Source: Blasia pusilla
Lineage: Eukaryota > Marchantiophyta > Marchantiopsida > Blasiales
NCBI GenBank assembly: GCA_050084515.1
Contig: CM114274.1
Coordinates: 11,842,001-11,906,000 of the forward strand
Length of the DNA: 64,000 nt
Direction: 5' to 3'
In this document: one piece after another, positions 22,401 to 34,250 of the stretch
How positions within the stretch are numbered: position 1 is the first letter of the stretch
Layout of the letters: each line of letters begins with the position of its first letter
Notes under the pieces: model-generated
The model's database searches: none
What the model was told of the DNA's origin: nothing
Seen by the model: the letters and a program-made list of their open reading frames with translations, nothing else
Made by a program: the position numbers and the translations under genes

Positions 22401-25268
22401 CAATCAACGGGAAGCTGCCAGACTCTAATCAGAAGAGCTGCAAAATAGGACCTCATGTAGATCCAAAAATGGTAAGTTTGCAAAGTTTGTTGAAAGGGAT
22501 CGACCTACAAATCCCTGGCGTGCGCCGAATCGAGTCAGGCAGAAAGTATGGTAAACGAAAAATATGACAAAATGTCTTTTACCTACGACATCAAAAGTAT
22601 CTAGAGATTTTCAGAAATCCACGACACGACGGCAAGGCACATGTTACATCGACCTAGTTCGCAGTCACGGATCCAAACCCTGTAGGCTCACAAGAACCCT
22701 TACGCATGCGTGTGCCTCGGCATCGTACAATTCTCCCTGGATTTCCAGCCTCCACCTACAAAATTTGCTCCGTCAAGCACACAGGCTTCCACACTTTCCA
22801 CACCGGAGGCCACGCATTCTTCGAGCGTGCAGCAAGAAAAAGGCGCCACGCTAGTTTCTTTTCTATTCCACTCAAGTCCTTATCTGTTTTCTCTATACCT
22901 ATCTATTTATACGCATCTAATAGGGTTAAAACAACAAAATTCAAACATGTGATTTATTTTGTCTCATTATCTCGTCTACTTTGCATATAGGTAGCCAATG
23001 ATTACATAGATTACAAACTTGGTTTTTAAATTAGCATAACAACTGAATTAAAATTAATCGACGATATACCTTTCATCCGAGCTATGCAAGGGCATTATAC
23101 TAGTTGGAGATATGACACTCCATGATCGTGTTCTTAATTTAGGTATTTTCTTCTTAACTTAGGTATTTCCTCTCAATCCTATTCATCACGTGTAAGTTAA
23201 CGTGTAAATAAGTTTGGGTGTTTAGGTGTTTCACTTCTCTCAGTTTTTTTTTTTTTACCCTGCTACTTATAATAATCCCCGCCTCATTTTTTTTTTTTCT
23301 TACCTCAAAACTCTATGTCATTCCCTATACTTTATGGTCATTTGGATGTTAATTGTTGGAAGGTTTTAAAATAATGATTAGTAATTTAAATTACTCATAA
23401 TTTTTAATACTCACTTCTTGCCGACATCAACTAGCCAATGCCATTAAAAGTGACAAGTTTCTTCACTTGTAAAGGGCTTTTCGTTAAGAAAATATACTAG
23501 TAAGGTGCTCGTGGGAAAAAAAAAAAGTGTATAAAATTTTTTTTTAACTCTAGCTTGTGAAGGGAAGGGGCTAATGATAGTACACACAAATTCAAAAAAA
23601 AAAAATTCTGTCCGTAACATCTGAAACATTTTCTTGCTATCTAGTTGCCACATGTCGAACATTGAGTTGTTTGCAAATCAAGATGGCACTCTCCCATACT
23701 AGTATATATTTTCATACTCTGAATAGTTCTATTCAAATTCTACCATAGGATTGGATTTGGAAATTCCACCTTATTCTATCAAGCTATGTTTTTGAAACAT
23801 GTATTTATGGCAACTTTTGATAGTTTCCATATCACAAGATCCCTTCCTAAGTATTCTAATAGGTTAAAGTTTGAGTTGAAACAATGGACCCAATCAGTAT
23901 GACCGATAACTCAAATGCTTTGATGTTGTATGAATTGTAAGACTACCCTATTACTAGGGCTATGCTCAAGTAATAATGGAGTGGTGAACATGTGTCAATT
24001 CTTTTCATAGATAAAGAATTTCTTGGAAAACCTCCCTTAGTTGCCTCTTGAGATGCCCTTAGTGAGAGAATAAAATCATTTTTTAATGTGCTAAAAATTT
24101 AGATTAATTTTCAATAATATAGATTTTCATCTCACAAACCATGTATGTTTCATTTTAGTAATGTAGAATGTATACTAGGTTTGAGAGACCTATGGAAATG
24201 TAATGGTTATTCGGACAACTAGAATATTGAAGGAGGAAGAAAGTGCATATTACTGGAAAACTGGCCCCGTCATCTTTGGCGTTACAAAATACACTGGTAA
24301 CCATGGTTTCATAGAGCGTGGGAGGAAGAAAATCTGATTCAGCTTCCACAAAGTGATGACTGAACATGTGATTGTTTCGACAGATCAATGCCATGAAAAC
24401 AAGCTCTTAAATATGACAATATGGGGTGCATGATGGCACTGCAACAATGTATCCTGGTTATCAATCACTACGTACCTAAGGGTTACTCCAACCTACCAAA
24501 CTATGAGTCAAATTAAATATATAATATACTCATCGGGTGCTATTGGCCGGATTGAAAAGAAAATCAAATCTAGAGGAACATTTACAAACTATGCCCAAAT
24601 CGTCTACTTCGCAAGGTTTTCGTTGGGTTCACGATCTATTCCTCTTCTCATGGACCTCTTTACAGCTCCGGGTATAGATCGAGTCCTCGGCTTGCCAGAA
24701 ATTGAATTGAATGTACCTGCTCAAATAGAAACGTCTCTCGTTCTTCACGACCATGGAGGTCGTGCACTAAGCATAGTGCTGGAGACTCCTACCGTACTTT
24801 AAACGACTTTTCTTTCTCTTCCAACCTGTGTCCCAGCAGCAGCTTTCCTTAATTCCGTGCTCAGCAATCTACCATCGGCAGTAGGTGATGTATTTGTCAG
24901 AGCAGCCGTGCGAGGTTTACAGGACCATCCGCATCTATCAAGCGCCCACCACCAATTCGTTGAAGGCGACAGTAAGTTCTCAGGTCTCTCAAGGGGGCGG
25001 AAAATCTCCAGATGACAATAAACGGCGGAGGCTAAATCTGGTGAGATCGAAGACTTCTTCCGTGACTTCTGTAGTTATCAGATTTTTTGGAACTCTGACT
25101 GTCGAACATTCGTCATGGGCGAAGCACTAAAGCTTAAGTACTTGCAGGGTTCGACGTATTCCTCTGCCCGACAGTGAATTGATCCACTGACGTGATTAGT
25201 ATGACGATGAATTCCCACGGTATTTTCTTGAGCAGGACGAAGTACCTCAGGAGACCAAACGGTGACAT
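19476..25268. other. AT-rich intergenic stretch with Helitron-like ends; no confident gene
   Basis: Long AT-rich DNA with only short domain-free open frames (for example 21230-21505 minus, 22015-22242 minus, 24503-24802 plus). Two sites look like Helitron 3' ends: GCAAGGGCATTATACTAGT ending at about 23104 (plus), and its minus-strand counterpart CACGAGCACCTTACTAGT near 23493-23512. The two would point toward each other and could bound related elements. The 24.5-25.2 kb portion is less AT-rich and may be the 3' flank of the ankyrin gene. Confidence 0.35.
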
Positions 25269-27326
25269 TTAACTGAATGAAAGCATTGTGTATTCTTCGA
25301 TGTCTTGCCGATAACGATAAAGTACGGAACTCCTCGCCTGAGCCCCCTCAAAGTCCATGAGTTCCTTCCTGCACAAGTTGGGACTCAGATGCAAATACTT
25401 TTTTCTTTTGTTTTGAGTGAACAACTGATCTCCAGGAGCTTCCAGATTGATTTGATCGATCATATCGCTCTTCATCTTCCAACTATACCGATACTTCTTC
25501 AGCCGAGGTCCCGAGCCACTAGAGCTAAAACCAGGCCTATACACTAAAACCTCTTTGAGACGAAGCAAACGCAAGCGCATTTTTTTGCGCCACTGAGTCC
25601 AATCGGGACGCATCATGTAGAGTCGGACGGTGAAGGAGATCCCTACGAGCAAAGAGGTGAGCATCCCGATAATCACCGTGGTGTTGAATCCTCTTTCCAA
25701 CCTAGCTATAGGAGGGAGCGCTGCGTACCCGGCTGCCGTAAATGCTCCTAGAACAAACAGCACCGACATAGCCATCAAGGCTGACGTGACGACGAGCCAT
25801 CGACGAATTTTGTGCACTGCCTCACCGATGTATTCGTTGTTGACAGGTAGCACAGAGCCTGCTCCACACAAGACTGTGGCTATGGCGAAGAAGAAAGAGA
25901 GACTGTTGAACACCCAAAAGACTCGTACACTGGAGTCCTGCAGCACGGCAGCATACGATCTGTAGGAGTCTGGTGGAGCACCGTGGCCGATGAACCTGGT
26001 TTCGTAGTAAGGTTGATATCCCAAGGGGGGTTGCAACCATCCTGCAAACGTGACACTGGCGATGAGGGCTGCTCCCACGAGTATCGCGTTAGCAGCATCC
26101 ACATAGACCTGTCTATCCCTGTACAGAGTGTCGACGACATCCTTGAGGTTTCTATCCTTCATCAGCATTTTTTGCAATTCTCTGCTCTTCTGACGATTGT
26201 TTTCAAATTCCACCGCCATCCGCAGAGGAGTTCGGCCATCACCGGCCTCTTCATCTGCCCTGAGAGGTTTCTTGTTTTGTGAGACGAGAACATTCACTAC
26301 ACTCACTCGGCCTTCATGAACTGCCCAATGCAGCGGAGTGTACGAGCAGCAATCCACCGCATTGATATCTACCTTCGGCTCTTTTATGAGCTGCTTCACT
26401 AACTTGACGTTGCCTTTCAGGGAGGCGATGTGCAAAGCTGTCAGCCTGTATTTGTTCTCCGTGATGGTCAAGCCGTCCTTGATGAAGCTGGCTCTCAGCA
26501 ATTCTTTCAGCATCCTCTCACTGTATGGGCTCTCCTTCGGCCGAACGGCGTAATGCACGGGCGTCATACCAAAATTGTCTACGAAAATGTCGTTATAGCT
26601 ATGCGTCTCCGGTAGGGGCTTCGGATACGCTTTGATCAACATGCGCAACATTCTAAGAGAGGGCATGAGTTGCTCGTCAGAATGCTCAAGGTCGCAGCCA
26701 CTGACAGCGAGATGCAGGGCCGTCAATCCGTACTCGGGACTTCTGAAAACAAGGAGTTCAAAATTTCTGGAAGGGTTGACTTCGAGAATCTGGCTCACCG
26801 TCTCCACCTGATGGCCTATGACTGCAAGATGGAGTGCCGTAAAATTATCCAGAAACAAGTAGTTGCTGAAGAGCAGACATGTCTGCGATGTGCGTAGAAG
26901 GTGGTTGGTGAGCTCAGGGATTTTGTAAGCAACGGATGCACACATCAAGAACTTCCATTTCTCATCGTCAATGGTCACATCAACACGTAGCTGTGGAATC
27001 AAGTTTCTGACTTCTTCGATCTTCCTCTCAATTTGGACCTGCACGGAGCTGGAGGAAGATAACGATAGAAGATCGTGCACCCGAGACCAGATCGCCGTGG
27101 CTGCAACCTCCTGATGCAGTCCCTCAAATGGATGAAATCCATTCACTGTCGGTGAATGTGCAAAGCCACATGGCGGCATGCTGATCGAAATAGACGGCTG
27201 TCGAACCTCCAAGCCATCCTCGAGATCGTCAGACGAACCATCATCCTCACCGTGCCTCCGTTGTTTCCTCAGCTCCAGGAGGATGGATTCCAACAGCTCC
27301 TGCACCCGAACACCACCACTTTCCAT
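25269..27326 (-). CDS. ankyrin-repeat membrane protein with PGG-type domain (ACD6/ITN1-like)
   Basis: A single uninterrupted frame of 685 residues starts with MESGGVRVQELL. Ankyrin repeats are visible at about residues 162-185 (TALHLAVIG), 201-232 (TALHLAVSG), 255-280 (TPVHYAVRP), 296-325 (TALHIASLKGNVKLVKQLI), 330-350 (TPLHWAVHEGRVSVVNVLV) and 366-390. A PGG-type domain follows (about 405-525), starting VYVDAANAILVGAALIASVTFAGW. There are four likely membrane helices at about 411-431, 469-490, 509-536 and 549-571. The cytosolic tail is basic. Proteins of this layout sit in the plasma membrane or endomembranes and act in stress, salt or defence signalling. The eponymous Pro-Gly-Gly is not intact (QPPLGYQP instead). 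No intron is needed. The long N-terminal region (1-160) is poor in repeats. Confidence 0.9.
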   Translation of the reverse strand: MESGGVRVQELLESILLELRKQRRHGEDDGSSDDLEDGLEVRQPSISISMPPCGFAHSPTVNGFHPFEGLHQEVAATAIWSRVHDLLSLSSSSSVQVQIERKIEEVRNLIPQLRVDVTIDDEKWKFLMCASVAYKIPELTNHLLRTSQTCLLFSNYLFLDNFTALHLAVIGHQVETVSQILEVNPSRNFELLVFRSPEYGLTALHLAVSGCDLEHSDEQLMPSLRMLRMLIKAYPKPLPETHSYNDIFVDNFGMTPVHYAVRPKESPYSERMLKELLRASFIKDGLTITENKYRLTALHIASLKGNVKLVKQLIKEPKVDINAVDCCSYTPLHWAVHEGRVSVVNVLVSQNKKPLRADEEAGDGRTPLRMAVEFENNRQKSRELQKMLMKDRNLKDVVDTLYRDRQVYVDAANAILVGAALIASVTFAGWLQPPLGYQPYYETRFIGHGAPPDSYRSYAAVLQDSSVRVFWVFNSLSFFFAIATVLCGAGSVLPVNNEYIGEAVHKIRRWLVVTSALMAMSVLFVLGAFTAAGYAALPPIARLERGFNTTVIIGMLTSLLVGISFTVRLYMMRPDWTQWRKKMRLRLLRLKEVLVYRPGFSSSGSGPRLKKYRYSWKMKSDMIDQINLEAPGDQLFTQNKRKKYLHLSPNLCRKELMDFEGAQARSSVLYRYRQDIEEYTMLSFS

Positions 27327-28689
27327 TTCCTCAAGTTCACTTTCCCTCGTTATCCTCTACGCGATAGTAAAAATATCATACACTCGTAATCGATCGACCT
27401 GCGTACGAGATCCGCTTGAACGAGATAGGACAGCAGTTACGATGATCTGCCACAATCCTTTCGCCATTGATCACATCTCTGTCTCCGCGACAACCGTATC
27501 ACGATCCTCGCCTGCATGTCCTTCTGGTCTCGAAGAAGAACCTCTTGAACTAGTGCTTTTCTCTCGGCCGCCGTTCCTGCAGGTTAACAGTACTTCTTTC
27601 GAAAATCTACAAGAAACATGTGTTCAAAGTAACATGCTCTAAATCAACCACCTCCCACGGACAGTCCGTGCACAGCTGAAAGCAGAATCCAGTGACACGA
27701 TTCAAATTGAAGCACGCTACACCTGTCTAAGCCCTTCAAGATCCTCACGTCCAAGCAACTTCAAGGAGAAAAACTAGAAAGCTTCATTCCCTTTAAGATC
27801 CTAACGTCCAAGAAACCTCACGGAGAGAAACTAGCCAGATAGATCCTCGCCATCGCAAGCATTGCAACCCTCCCATTGCACATCTGTGTCGAATCTCCTA
27901 CTCACTCGGTCTCATGATAAATTAAGCAAACACACACACCTGTCAGCCACATCCATTCGCGTTGCGCACCTCACGACGATCCTACAGCACCGAACGAACG
28001 AACGCCACTTCACTCCGCTTCAAATTGGAATTATTGGGAGCGAGCAGGTACGTACTCGGACGGATCTATCTGAGCTCAGAACTCTTCCCTGCTATAGGAA
28101 GCCGCGCCACGCGCGATTCCTGCGCTGACGTGTCTGTATGTGTGTGGGCAGCTAGTTGCAGTGCATACCCTGCGCCGTAGACGTAGAGATGGGATCGACG
28201 AAGTCGAACGCGACAGGTGGCACCCCAGGAAGGGCGAAACCTGCGGCAGGATCAGAACCTCTCTTGCCTGAGGTATCTAGCCACAGTCCCGGCCCGTCTA
28301 CTCCCACTACAGGCCGGCAGGGACTAGCTCTCTTTCCCGCCGAGGAACAACGTCCTCGGTTTCTTTGAATTTCCCAGAGAAGCCCCACCTACCCTCTCGC
28401 CGGGATCCCGTCGAACTCTACAGATGCTATTCGGAAATCGTCAATCTCAACCGGCCAACGTTGCGAAGACCGGTGCTCGGTCTTCCCAACGCAGGCAGTA
28501 TCTGACGGACCTGCGGGTTCGAACTTCGCAACCCCATCTTCAGCGGCTGGACGCATACCTTTCGCAGAGCATTATTTTGCAGCTCAGGTCGGTCAATGCT
28601 GGCACACTGCGACGCTTCGTATGGTCCCGATTTTGCGAGCTCGGGTTGCATTTCCATGGCACCACAATGCTATATTTATTTAACCCCGA
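27327..28689. other. upstream flank of the ankyrin gene; GC-richer block with possible exon remnants
   Basis: The first few hundred bases should hold the promoter and 5' UTR of the minus-strand ankyrin gene. From about 28180 the plus strand has GC-rich open frames: ATG at 28189 (starting MGSTKSNATGG) to a possible donor at 28273 (GAG|GTATCT), and 28314-28502 (with PEKPHLPSRRDPVELYRCYS). Codon-like composition and a possible donor and acceptor suggest exons of an unidentified gene cut by the AT-rich repeat at 28.69 kb. I recognise no family. Confidence 0.3.
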
Positions 28690-28977
28690 GATAACGATTA
28701 TAATCAGGTAAAATAGTAACATGTTATTTTCTTATTATTATGAATTTGAGAAGAAATTATATTTTTTTTATGATAGTAGGAGGCGGTAGGAATTAGTATA
28801 GTACACAACCCCACAGGTAGAATAAGATAAAATAATAAGCATAATAAGATAAAATAGTATATGTTATTTTTTTGTGTATTTATTTTGTAATTTGCTATGG
28901 GTTTGAGAAGAAATTAAAATCTTCAGGTGATATTGATTGTACAAACTAATGAGGTTTAATTCTAATATATATGCACT
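28690..28977 (+). mobile_element. AT-rich fragment related to the Helitron-like element at 4.3 kb
   Basis: It contains AAATAGTA.TATGTTATTTT and TATTTTGTAATTTGCTATG followed by GGTTTGAGAAG, in the same order as 4385-4480 of the first Helitron-like element. A partial second copy of the phrase lies at 28705-28760. The match ends at TAATGAGGTTT, exactly where the non-LTR element begins. Confidence 0.4.
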
Positions 28978-29269
28978 TTATTATAAAATAAACCTCAAAA
29001 GAGGACAAAGAAAGGTAATGATATTTCAAAAGAGGAGTCAAAAAATGCATAAAAGAATGTAAAAAAGAAAATAGCATCAAGCCAACACAAACATCGACTC
29101 ATCGAGCTACACGATTGATAGCCTAAAACAAATCTGACAAGAACACGAGTGGTTGGTCAGACGTGAATGGACAACGAGGCAAGCGACCCCCCACCAATAG
29201 GGGATATCAATGCCAATGCTTGTGCACGTTGTAAGGCCACTGCGATGCATTGCCGAAAATAAGTAGTAA

Positions 29270-29692
29270 CTACAGAGAGAGAATGACTACGGGAAGGGCA
29301 AGGTGATGATTCTCGAGGGAGTGGTGAGCATATGTTTTCAGTAAAGTATCAAAAGACACATGTAAATGACCGAATACTTCCACTACAAAAGGAATAAATC
29401 CATTATTCGCATATCTCACAGAATAACTTAACTCCTTGATTCTTGTCGCACCTTTGGCTGCCAAACCTTTGGTATGTGCACCTCGACACACCAAGTCAGA
29501 ACGTGTTGGATCAGCAACCACCACATCACCTAGTGTCCACAATCCACCTCGAGACATAACAAGATCCACTCTCCGACGAGAGGTTGCTTGTGTGGTTGAA
29601 GGTAGGACATGGAGTTGCTCTTGCCCAACGGTGTATCCTGCAATACGAGCCACCAATGCTACCGCCTCTCTAATAACATCATGTGTGGCCAT
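29270..29692 (-). pseudogene. C-terminal restriction-like endonuclease of non-LTR copy A
   Basis: The frame begins at MATHDVIREAVALVAR, just after the His-Cys knuckle (lost to a frame break here), and continues to SRRRVDLVMSRGG then LGDVVVADPTRSD. RVD...DV.V.D matches the PD-(D/E)XK fold of the endonuclease in R2/NeSL-type elements, which nicks the target for priming. It corresponds closely to copy C about 47100-47320. A stretch after SDLVCRGAHTKG differs from copy C. Confidence 0.7.
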
Positions 29693-31347
29693 TCATTCTC
29701 CACCAGTGCACATCGGAGAATATAGATACCCTTGGCATCAGTGGGATACATGCATATAAAATTCGGAACACCTAATAGAGAAGGTTGGGGAAGTCCAAGA
29801 CGTAACCCCAAAGCTGTCAAGAATATACTTCAAGGAAGACAAAAAGGAAGAATAAGAGGATTTGCAGTAAGTCACACCCCCGCTTCGATAACCGCACATG
29901 AGCGCAGACGAGCTCGATGAGCGTCAGAGGATACCTCGGAGAGAATGCTGGAAATGTTGATTTGATGCGGATTCTCGGGGATATGCTCTTGAAGTCGATC
30001 AAGCCCTTCCGTAATCAATTGACTAAAAGGGAGTAGAATTGCTTGTGTAGCAAGAGGAAGAAGAGCTTGTTCAAATCTCAGTTCTTGTTGAAATAACAAG
30101 TCTCCCTCCTCTACATGGGCGATATAATCCATCAAGATAGGTGTATCTCCTTGGAGAAACCTTGAAGCCATAATCGATGCTACTAACGCCCGACTCCCCA
30201 AAAAGGATGCGGGAGCAGATGAGACATGGAGGACAGTCCCACCCCTCCAAAAGAAATAGGCAAGATAGCTTGTCATGAAGCAAAGACACCATCCTCTCCC
30301 TCAAAGGTATTCGTGCTAAGAAGTTGACCAAAAGTTGCCAAGATAGAAGCGTCAAAAGAGGCCAATTGATATAAGAACCTTGAAGTGGGAGGACAAGTGC
30401 AAAGAAGGTAGGAAGGACCTTGTAGAAAACATTGGGAGAGAATCCCATAAGCCACTTGGGGATCCCCTAGATGAGGTAACAAATGAAGCTATTCAACATC
30501 TTTCAAAAGGGCTACATCCAAGAACTTTGAGACATAGTCGATGAAGCCAATTGGGACCCCAAGAACCCTAACCCCTTCAATGTAGATGGGAAAATCAGGA
30601 GTAGATGGGATGAATGTTAAGGGAAAGCATGAAGGAGACCATACTCCACATTTACTAGGTTGGACTTTAAGGTTTAAGAGAGAGAGTTACTCTACAAAAT
30701 GGGTATAAGCAGGAACCACTTCATAAAGAGAACCTATAATGTGAGTGTCATCAGAAATAGAAGGGAAAAGACAAGATGGAAATGCTTGAGCTGATGCTCA
30801 AAGGGCACGAAAGTGGGCAATGGCAAAGAGTGGCCCACCCATGGGATCACCTTGACGTGTGCCACAAGCCGATTATAGAATACTATATTCCCCGGAAGTA
30901 GCATGATGGGAATAGATAATGGACGTATCATAGGCATAGAAGGAGCAAAAAAATGGAATAAATCTCGCAAGTTGTCCTCCTTATATAGAGAGACAAAGCC
31001 ACTTGCTAAATCTTCCGGGATAAAGCAATCGCGGAGATGTTCAAAAAACATCCCTGATAGCCCGCTTGCTGATAAGCGAGGAGTATGCAGAAAAGCCCTT
31101 GTGAAAACCTCCAAAACAAGGTTCGTTGTATAGTCTTCCACAAAAGGTGGAGCATTGCCACTTGAAGGAGGGTGAAGAGCTTCTAAGAGAGCCACTGTTT
31201 CCGCACTTGGAACCGCCGGAGAAAGGGGACTCAATGCTCGAGCTGCACGTGAAAACTCACCAACCTGCTCCAAAAGTAGACTTCATCGAAGTCATTGTTG
31301 TATTGATGGCCTTCCATTATTGGCATGTTGAGAGGGATGAGCCGCAA

Positions 31348-32253
31348 CTAATGCCTTTGCTCAAAATACATGCTCATCTGAAGACTCTCCCAATCCCCAC
31401 ACATAAAGTGTTGAATACATATGGAGGTTTCATGATGACCCGTCGCACCATCCCTTGGAGGGAGGACTAAAACCCATTGTGGAAAGAATAATAGGAGATA
31501 CCAAGCATTGATATCTGTGGGATCACGCGCTAACCTTTCTAATGGGAAAAGTAAAGCTTGTTGGGTGATGGGGTGAAGAGCAATAGTAATGCGAGTGTAG
31601 AGTCTAGAACAAAGAACACCTGGATGGAAAGAGCAAAGGAGATCAATTTGGCTTAACATGGTCCAAGCAATTGTTGTGGGGAGTGCAATAGGAGGTGGTA
31701 TCGGGTTAGGGATTGAAGCCCCATGCATGGATCGACAGTACCGCTGATGTCTTTTGATCCCATTAGGAGCAAACTCCTTACCACAAGGTATGCAACGAAC
31801 CTTTGGTACAAATAGAGAAGTAGAAGGGTTACAAGAAGAGGAGGTGGGAGGTGCAAGAGGTGGTGATGGACGACGATGAGGGGGTAAGTAGGTTGGGGAA
31901 GGAGGAGGGGCTATTTGGGTAGAATAGATGGGAGTTGGAAGCAAGGGCATAGATGAGATATGTGGGGATGGCAAAATAGAAGGATTTGGTAATAATGGAT
32001 CAAGATTAGGCTCAATAGGACAAGACAAAGAGAGGAGAAGAGGAGAATCCGGAAGAAATGCAGCAAGTGTAAGCGATGTATTAGCATCTGGAGGAAAATG
32101 GTGAGATCTACGATGAGGAGGTGAAGGAGAGGAAGATATTACGGTTGTAGGAGGGCGTGTAAAACCAGATAAGCCAGTAGATGGAGAATCCAATTCCATC
32201 TCTGATTGCATAGAAGCAAAGGTAGGCAAGTCATCGAATACAAGGGAAGACAT
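31348..32253 (-). pseudogene. N-terminal ORF region of non-LTR copy A, zinc finger
   Basis: A 301-residue open frame. The first ~150 residues are Pro/Ser-rich low complexity. A zinc finger of Cys-x2-Cys...His-x5-Cys type (VRCIPCGKEFAPNGIKRHQRYC) lies at about residue 155. The start of the pre-RT region (LPFERLARDPTDINAWYLLLLFP-like) follows. In R2-type elements such N-terminal fingers bind the target DNA. The N-terminal part aligns with 44464-45030 of copy C. Confidence 0.65.
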
Positions 32254-33120
32254 ATGAAACGTGGTTTGGAGAAAATATGAAGATAACGAGAAAAAAAAAA
32301 GTAGTGGAATCCGTCCAAAAGAAATTTAGATGGAGAGAAGAAGATTAGGCAATACCGAATTTATAATTGAAAGTTACTATAAGAAAAATATAAGAAGCAA
32401 TTGAAAAGGAAAAGTGATCTATATGGTGTTGGAAGAGATGGCTCAAGAATATGAATTTCTAATGTTCTTAAGGAGATCGCAAACGTATGTAGGGGCGAAA
32501 CAGTAAAGTAAGGAGTTGAAAGAACAAAGAAGACTTTTGGGAGGAATTGATCTAAAGTAAACCCTACACAAAAATAGGCGCCTACAAAGAAGGAATTAAA
32601 ACTAGAAAACCTACTTAATATGAAAAGAACGAGCTCGTCAAGACGATCAAAGCAAGCCCAAATACGTCTAAAACCGACACTCCAGAAGAAAGTTACAAAA
32701 GAAATTGGAAACACCAAAATAAAGGATGTGAGGAGTAAGTGAGCCACCCACCAATGATTTCTATGAGGGAATGAGTTCATAATGTTGGGCCTAACCCATA
32801 TCAAAAGATCTAGAAAGCAAGAGAAATTCCTTACATCGATGGTAACCCGATATCACTCTATAAGGAGAGCACTATTTGTGATATTGCGTATAGGAATCTA
32901 TGAGCACATTTAGGAGAGAAGGAGGTCCAAAGATCCCAAGAATTTTGGAAAACTCAATCTTAAGTGGAAAAAAGAAGACCCCAAAGTTCAAGCTTGAGAA
33001 GATGAACACATTGGGCTTTAGATTGAAAAGGAAATAGTTAGAAGCAAAATTCTAGACGCCCCTGCGTCTCCTCCGCCATAGTCCTCCTCCTCCATAGTCC
33101 TCCTCCATTCCCAACATACG

Positions 33121-33575
33121 TTTAGTTTAATTTGATTTGATTGGTGGGAGTTATATTTATGGGAGAATGGTTTAATGGTGATTTTATGTATGTGAGGAAT
33201 GGATTAAAACTTAGTAATAATTATTGTAGGAAGTAGTGGGATTTAATTTGATTGGTGGGGGTTATATTTATGGGGGAGTGGTTTAGTGGTGATTTTATGT
33301 ATGTGGTGGGGGTTATATTTATAGGGGAGTGGTTTAGTGGTGATTTCATATATGTGAAGAGTGGGTTAAAACTTGTGTAGTAATTATTGCAAGAAGTAGT
33401 GGGGTTTAGTTTGATTGATGGGGGTTATATGTATGGGGGGAGTAGTATAGTGTTATTTTATGCATGTGAGGAGTGGGTTAAAAAATAATGTCCATTCTTT
33501 AATTTCATTTTTCTTTCTAATAATTCTTTATAATAATATCTCTTTATCGTGTGTAGCACGGGCATGCTAACTAGT
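33121..33575 (+). mobile_element. Helitron-like element with ~4 internal repeats
   Basis: Repeat units built on TTTGATTGGTGG.GGTTATATTTATGGG, GTGGTTTA.TGGTGATTTT and ATGTATGTGA.GA recur at about 33121, 33235, 33300 and 33385, like those at 4486-4790. The end carries the hairpin CGTG tgtag CACG (33548-33560) then CTAG (33571-33574) and T. It abuts the 5' end of non-LTR copy A, so the true 5' end is unclear. Confidence 0.5.
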
Positions 33576-34220
33576 TTAATCTAAAGGCTTATCTATTTTG
33601 AAATCTAGAGAGGCTAGCGGCGGCTGGCCATGACCTCTAATTATTACCATCCACTTCATGTTGCAAGGTTGAACAAAAGTAATTATCAAATATCAAAACC
33701 AGTAAGTATGCGGCCCCGTTTATAACTTTGTAGTATGATTCGGAGAATATACTATACTATAGTATGGTTCGTATAGTATGTTTGGAGGTTCATAAGGGAA
33801 ATTAAGAGGGTGTGGAACAAGGCTTATAAATAACCTTATTTAGAGTATTACGGATGGATATGTATCCATCCGAGCCGTTGAAAAGTTCATATCCATGGTT
33901 GAAAACATGCATAGTATCTTGCATTCTGCAAGCTGTACGTTCAAAATTGCTTTATTGTAGAGGCCGTAAATATTTAGCCAACATGAATACAACAATATTC
34001 ATGGTGGGTGAGATTTATCTATATTATTATGGGAGAGTGCTTTATTGATTTGCGCGTGCCAATTCGACAATAAGAAAATATTTCACATATTAAGACCAGT
34101 AAGAAAAAAGTTTGAATTTGTGTGCAACATCATTAATCCCTTCCCTTCACGCACTATACACTAACAAAAGCTCTTCAAACATTTTTTTTTTTTCGTGCAT
34201 CGCACGGGCATCTTACTAGT
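33576..34220 (+). mobile_element. Helitron-like element, second type
   Basis: The 3' end has a perfect hairpin CGTGC atc GCACG (34194-34206) then CTAG (34216-34219) and T. The last ~150 bases (TTTGTGTGCAAC.T.ATTAATCCCTTC...) match the element ending at 49046. The 5' end is not defined. Confidence 0.45.
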
Positions 34221-34250
34221 TATTATTATTGGAGAGTGTCTTCTTGATTT

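Larger units (their letters stand above)
28978..33110 (-). mobile_element. R2-like (restriction-like endonuclease) non-LTR retrotransposon, copy A
   Basis: It matches copy C (43690-47818) in reverse over essentially its whole length. Shared 3' tails read ...AGGTTTATTTTATAATAAAG and shared 5' regions carry AGGACTATGG..GGACTATGGCGGA. Coding remnants on the minus strand are an N-terminal Pro/Ser-rich ORF with a Cys2-His-Cys finger (32253-31348, CIPCGKEFAPNGIKRHQRYC), RT pieces (31273-30734; RT motif C region with SDD at about 30747-30755; then 30482-30273 and 30276-29872), and the C-terminal endonuclease (29692-29270). Frameshifts and stops are numerous, so the copy is dead. Confidence 0.85.
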
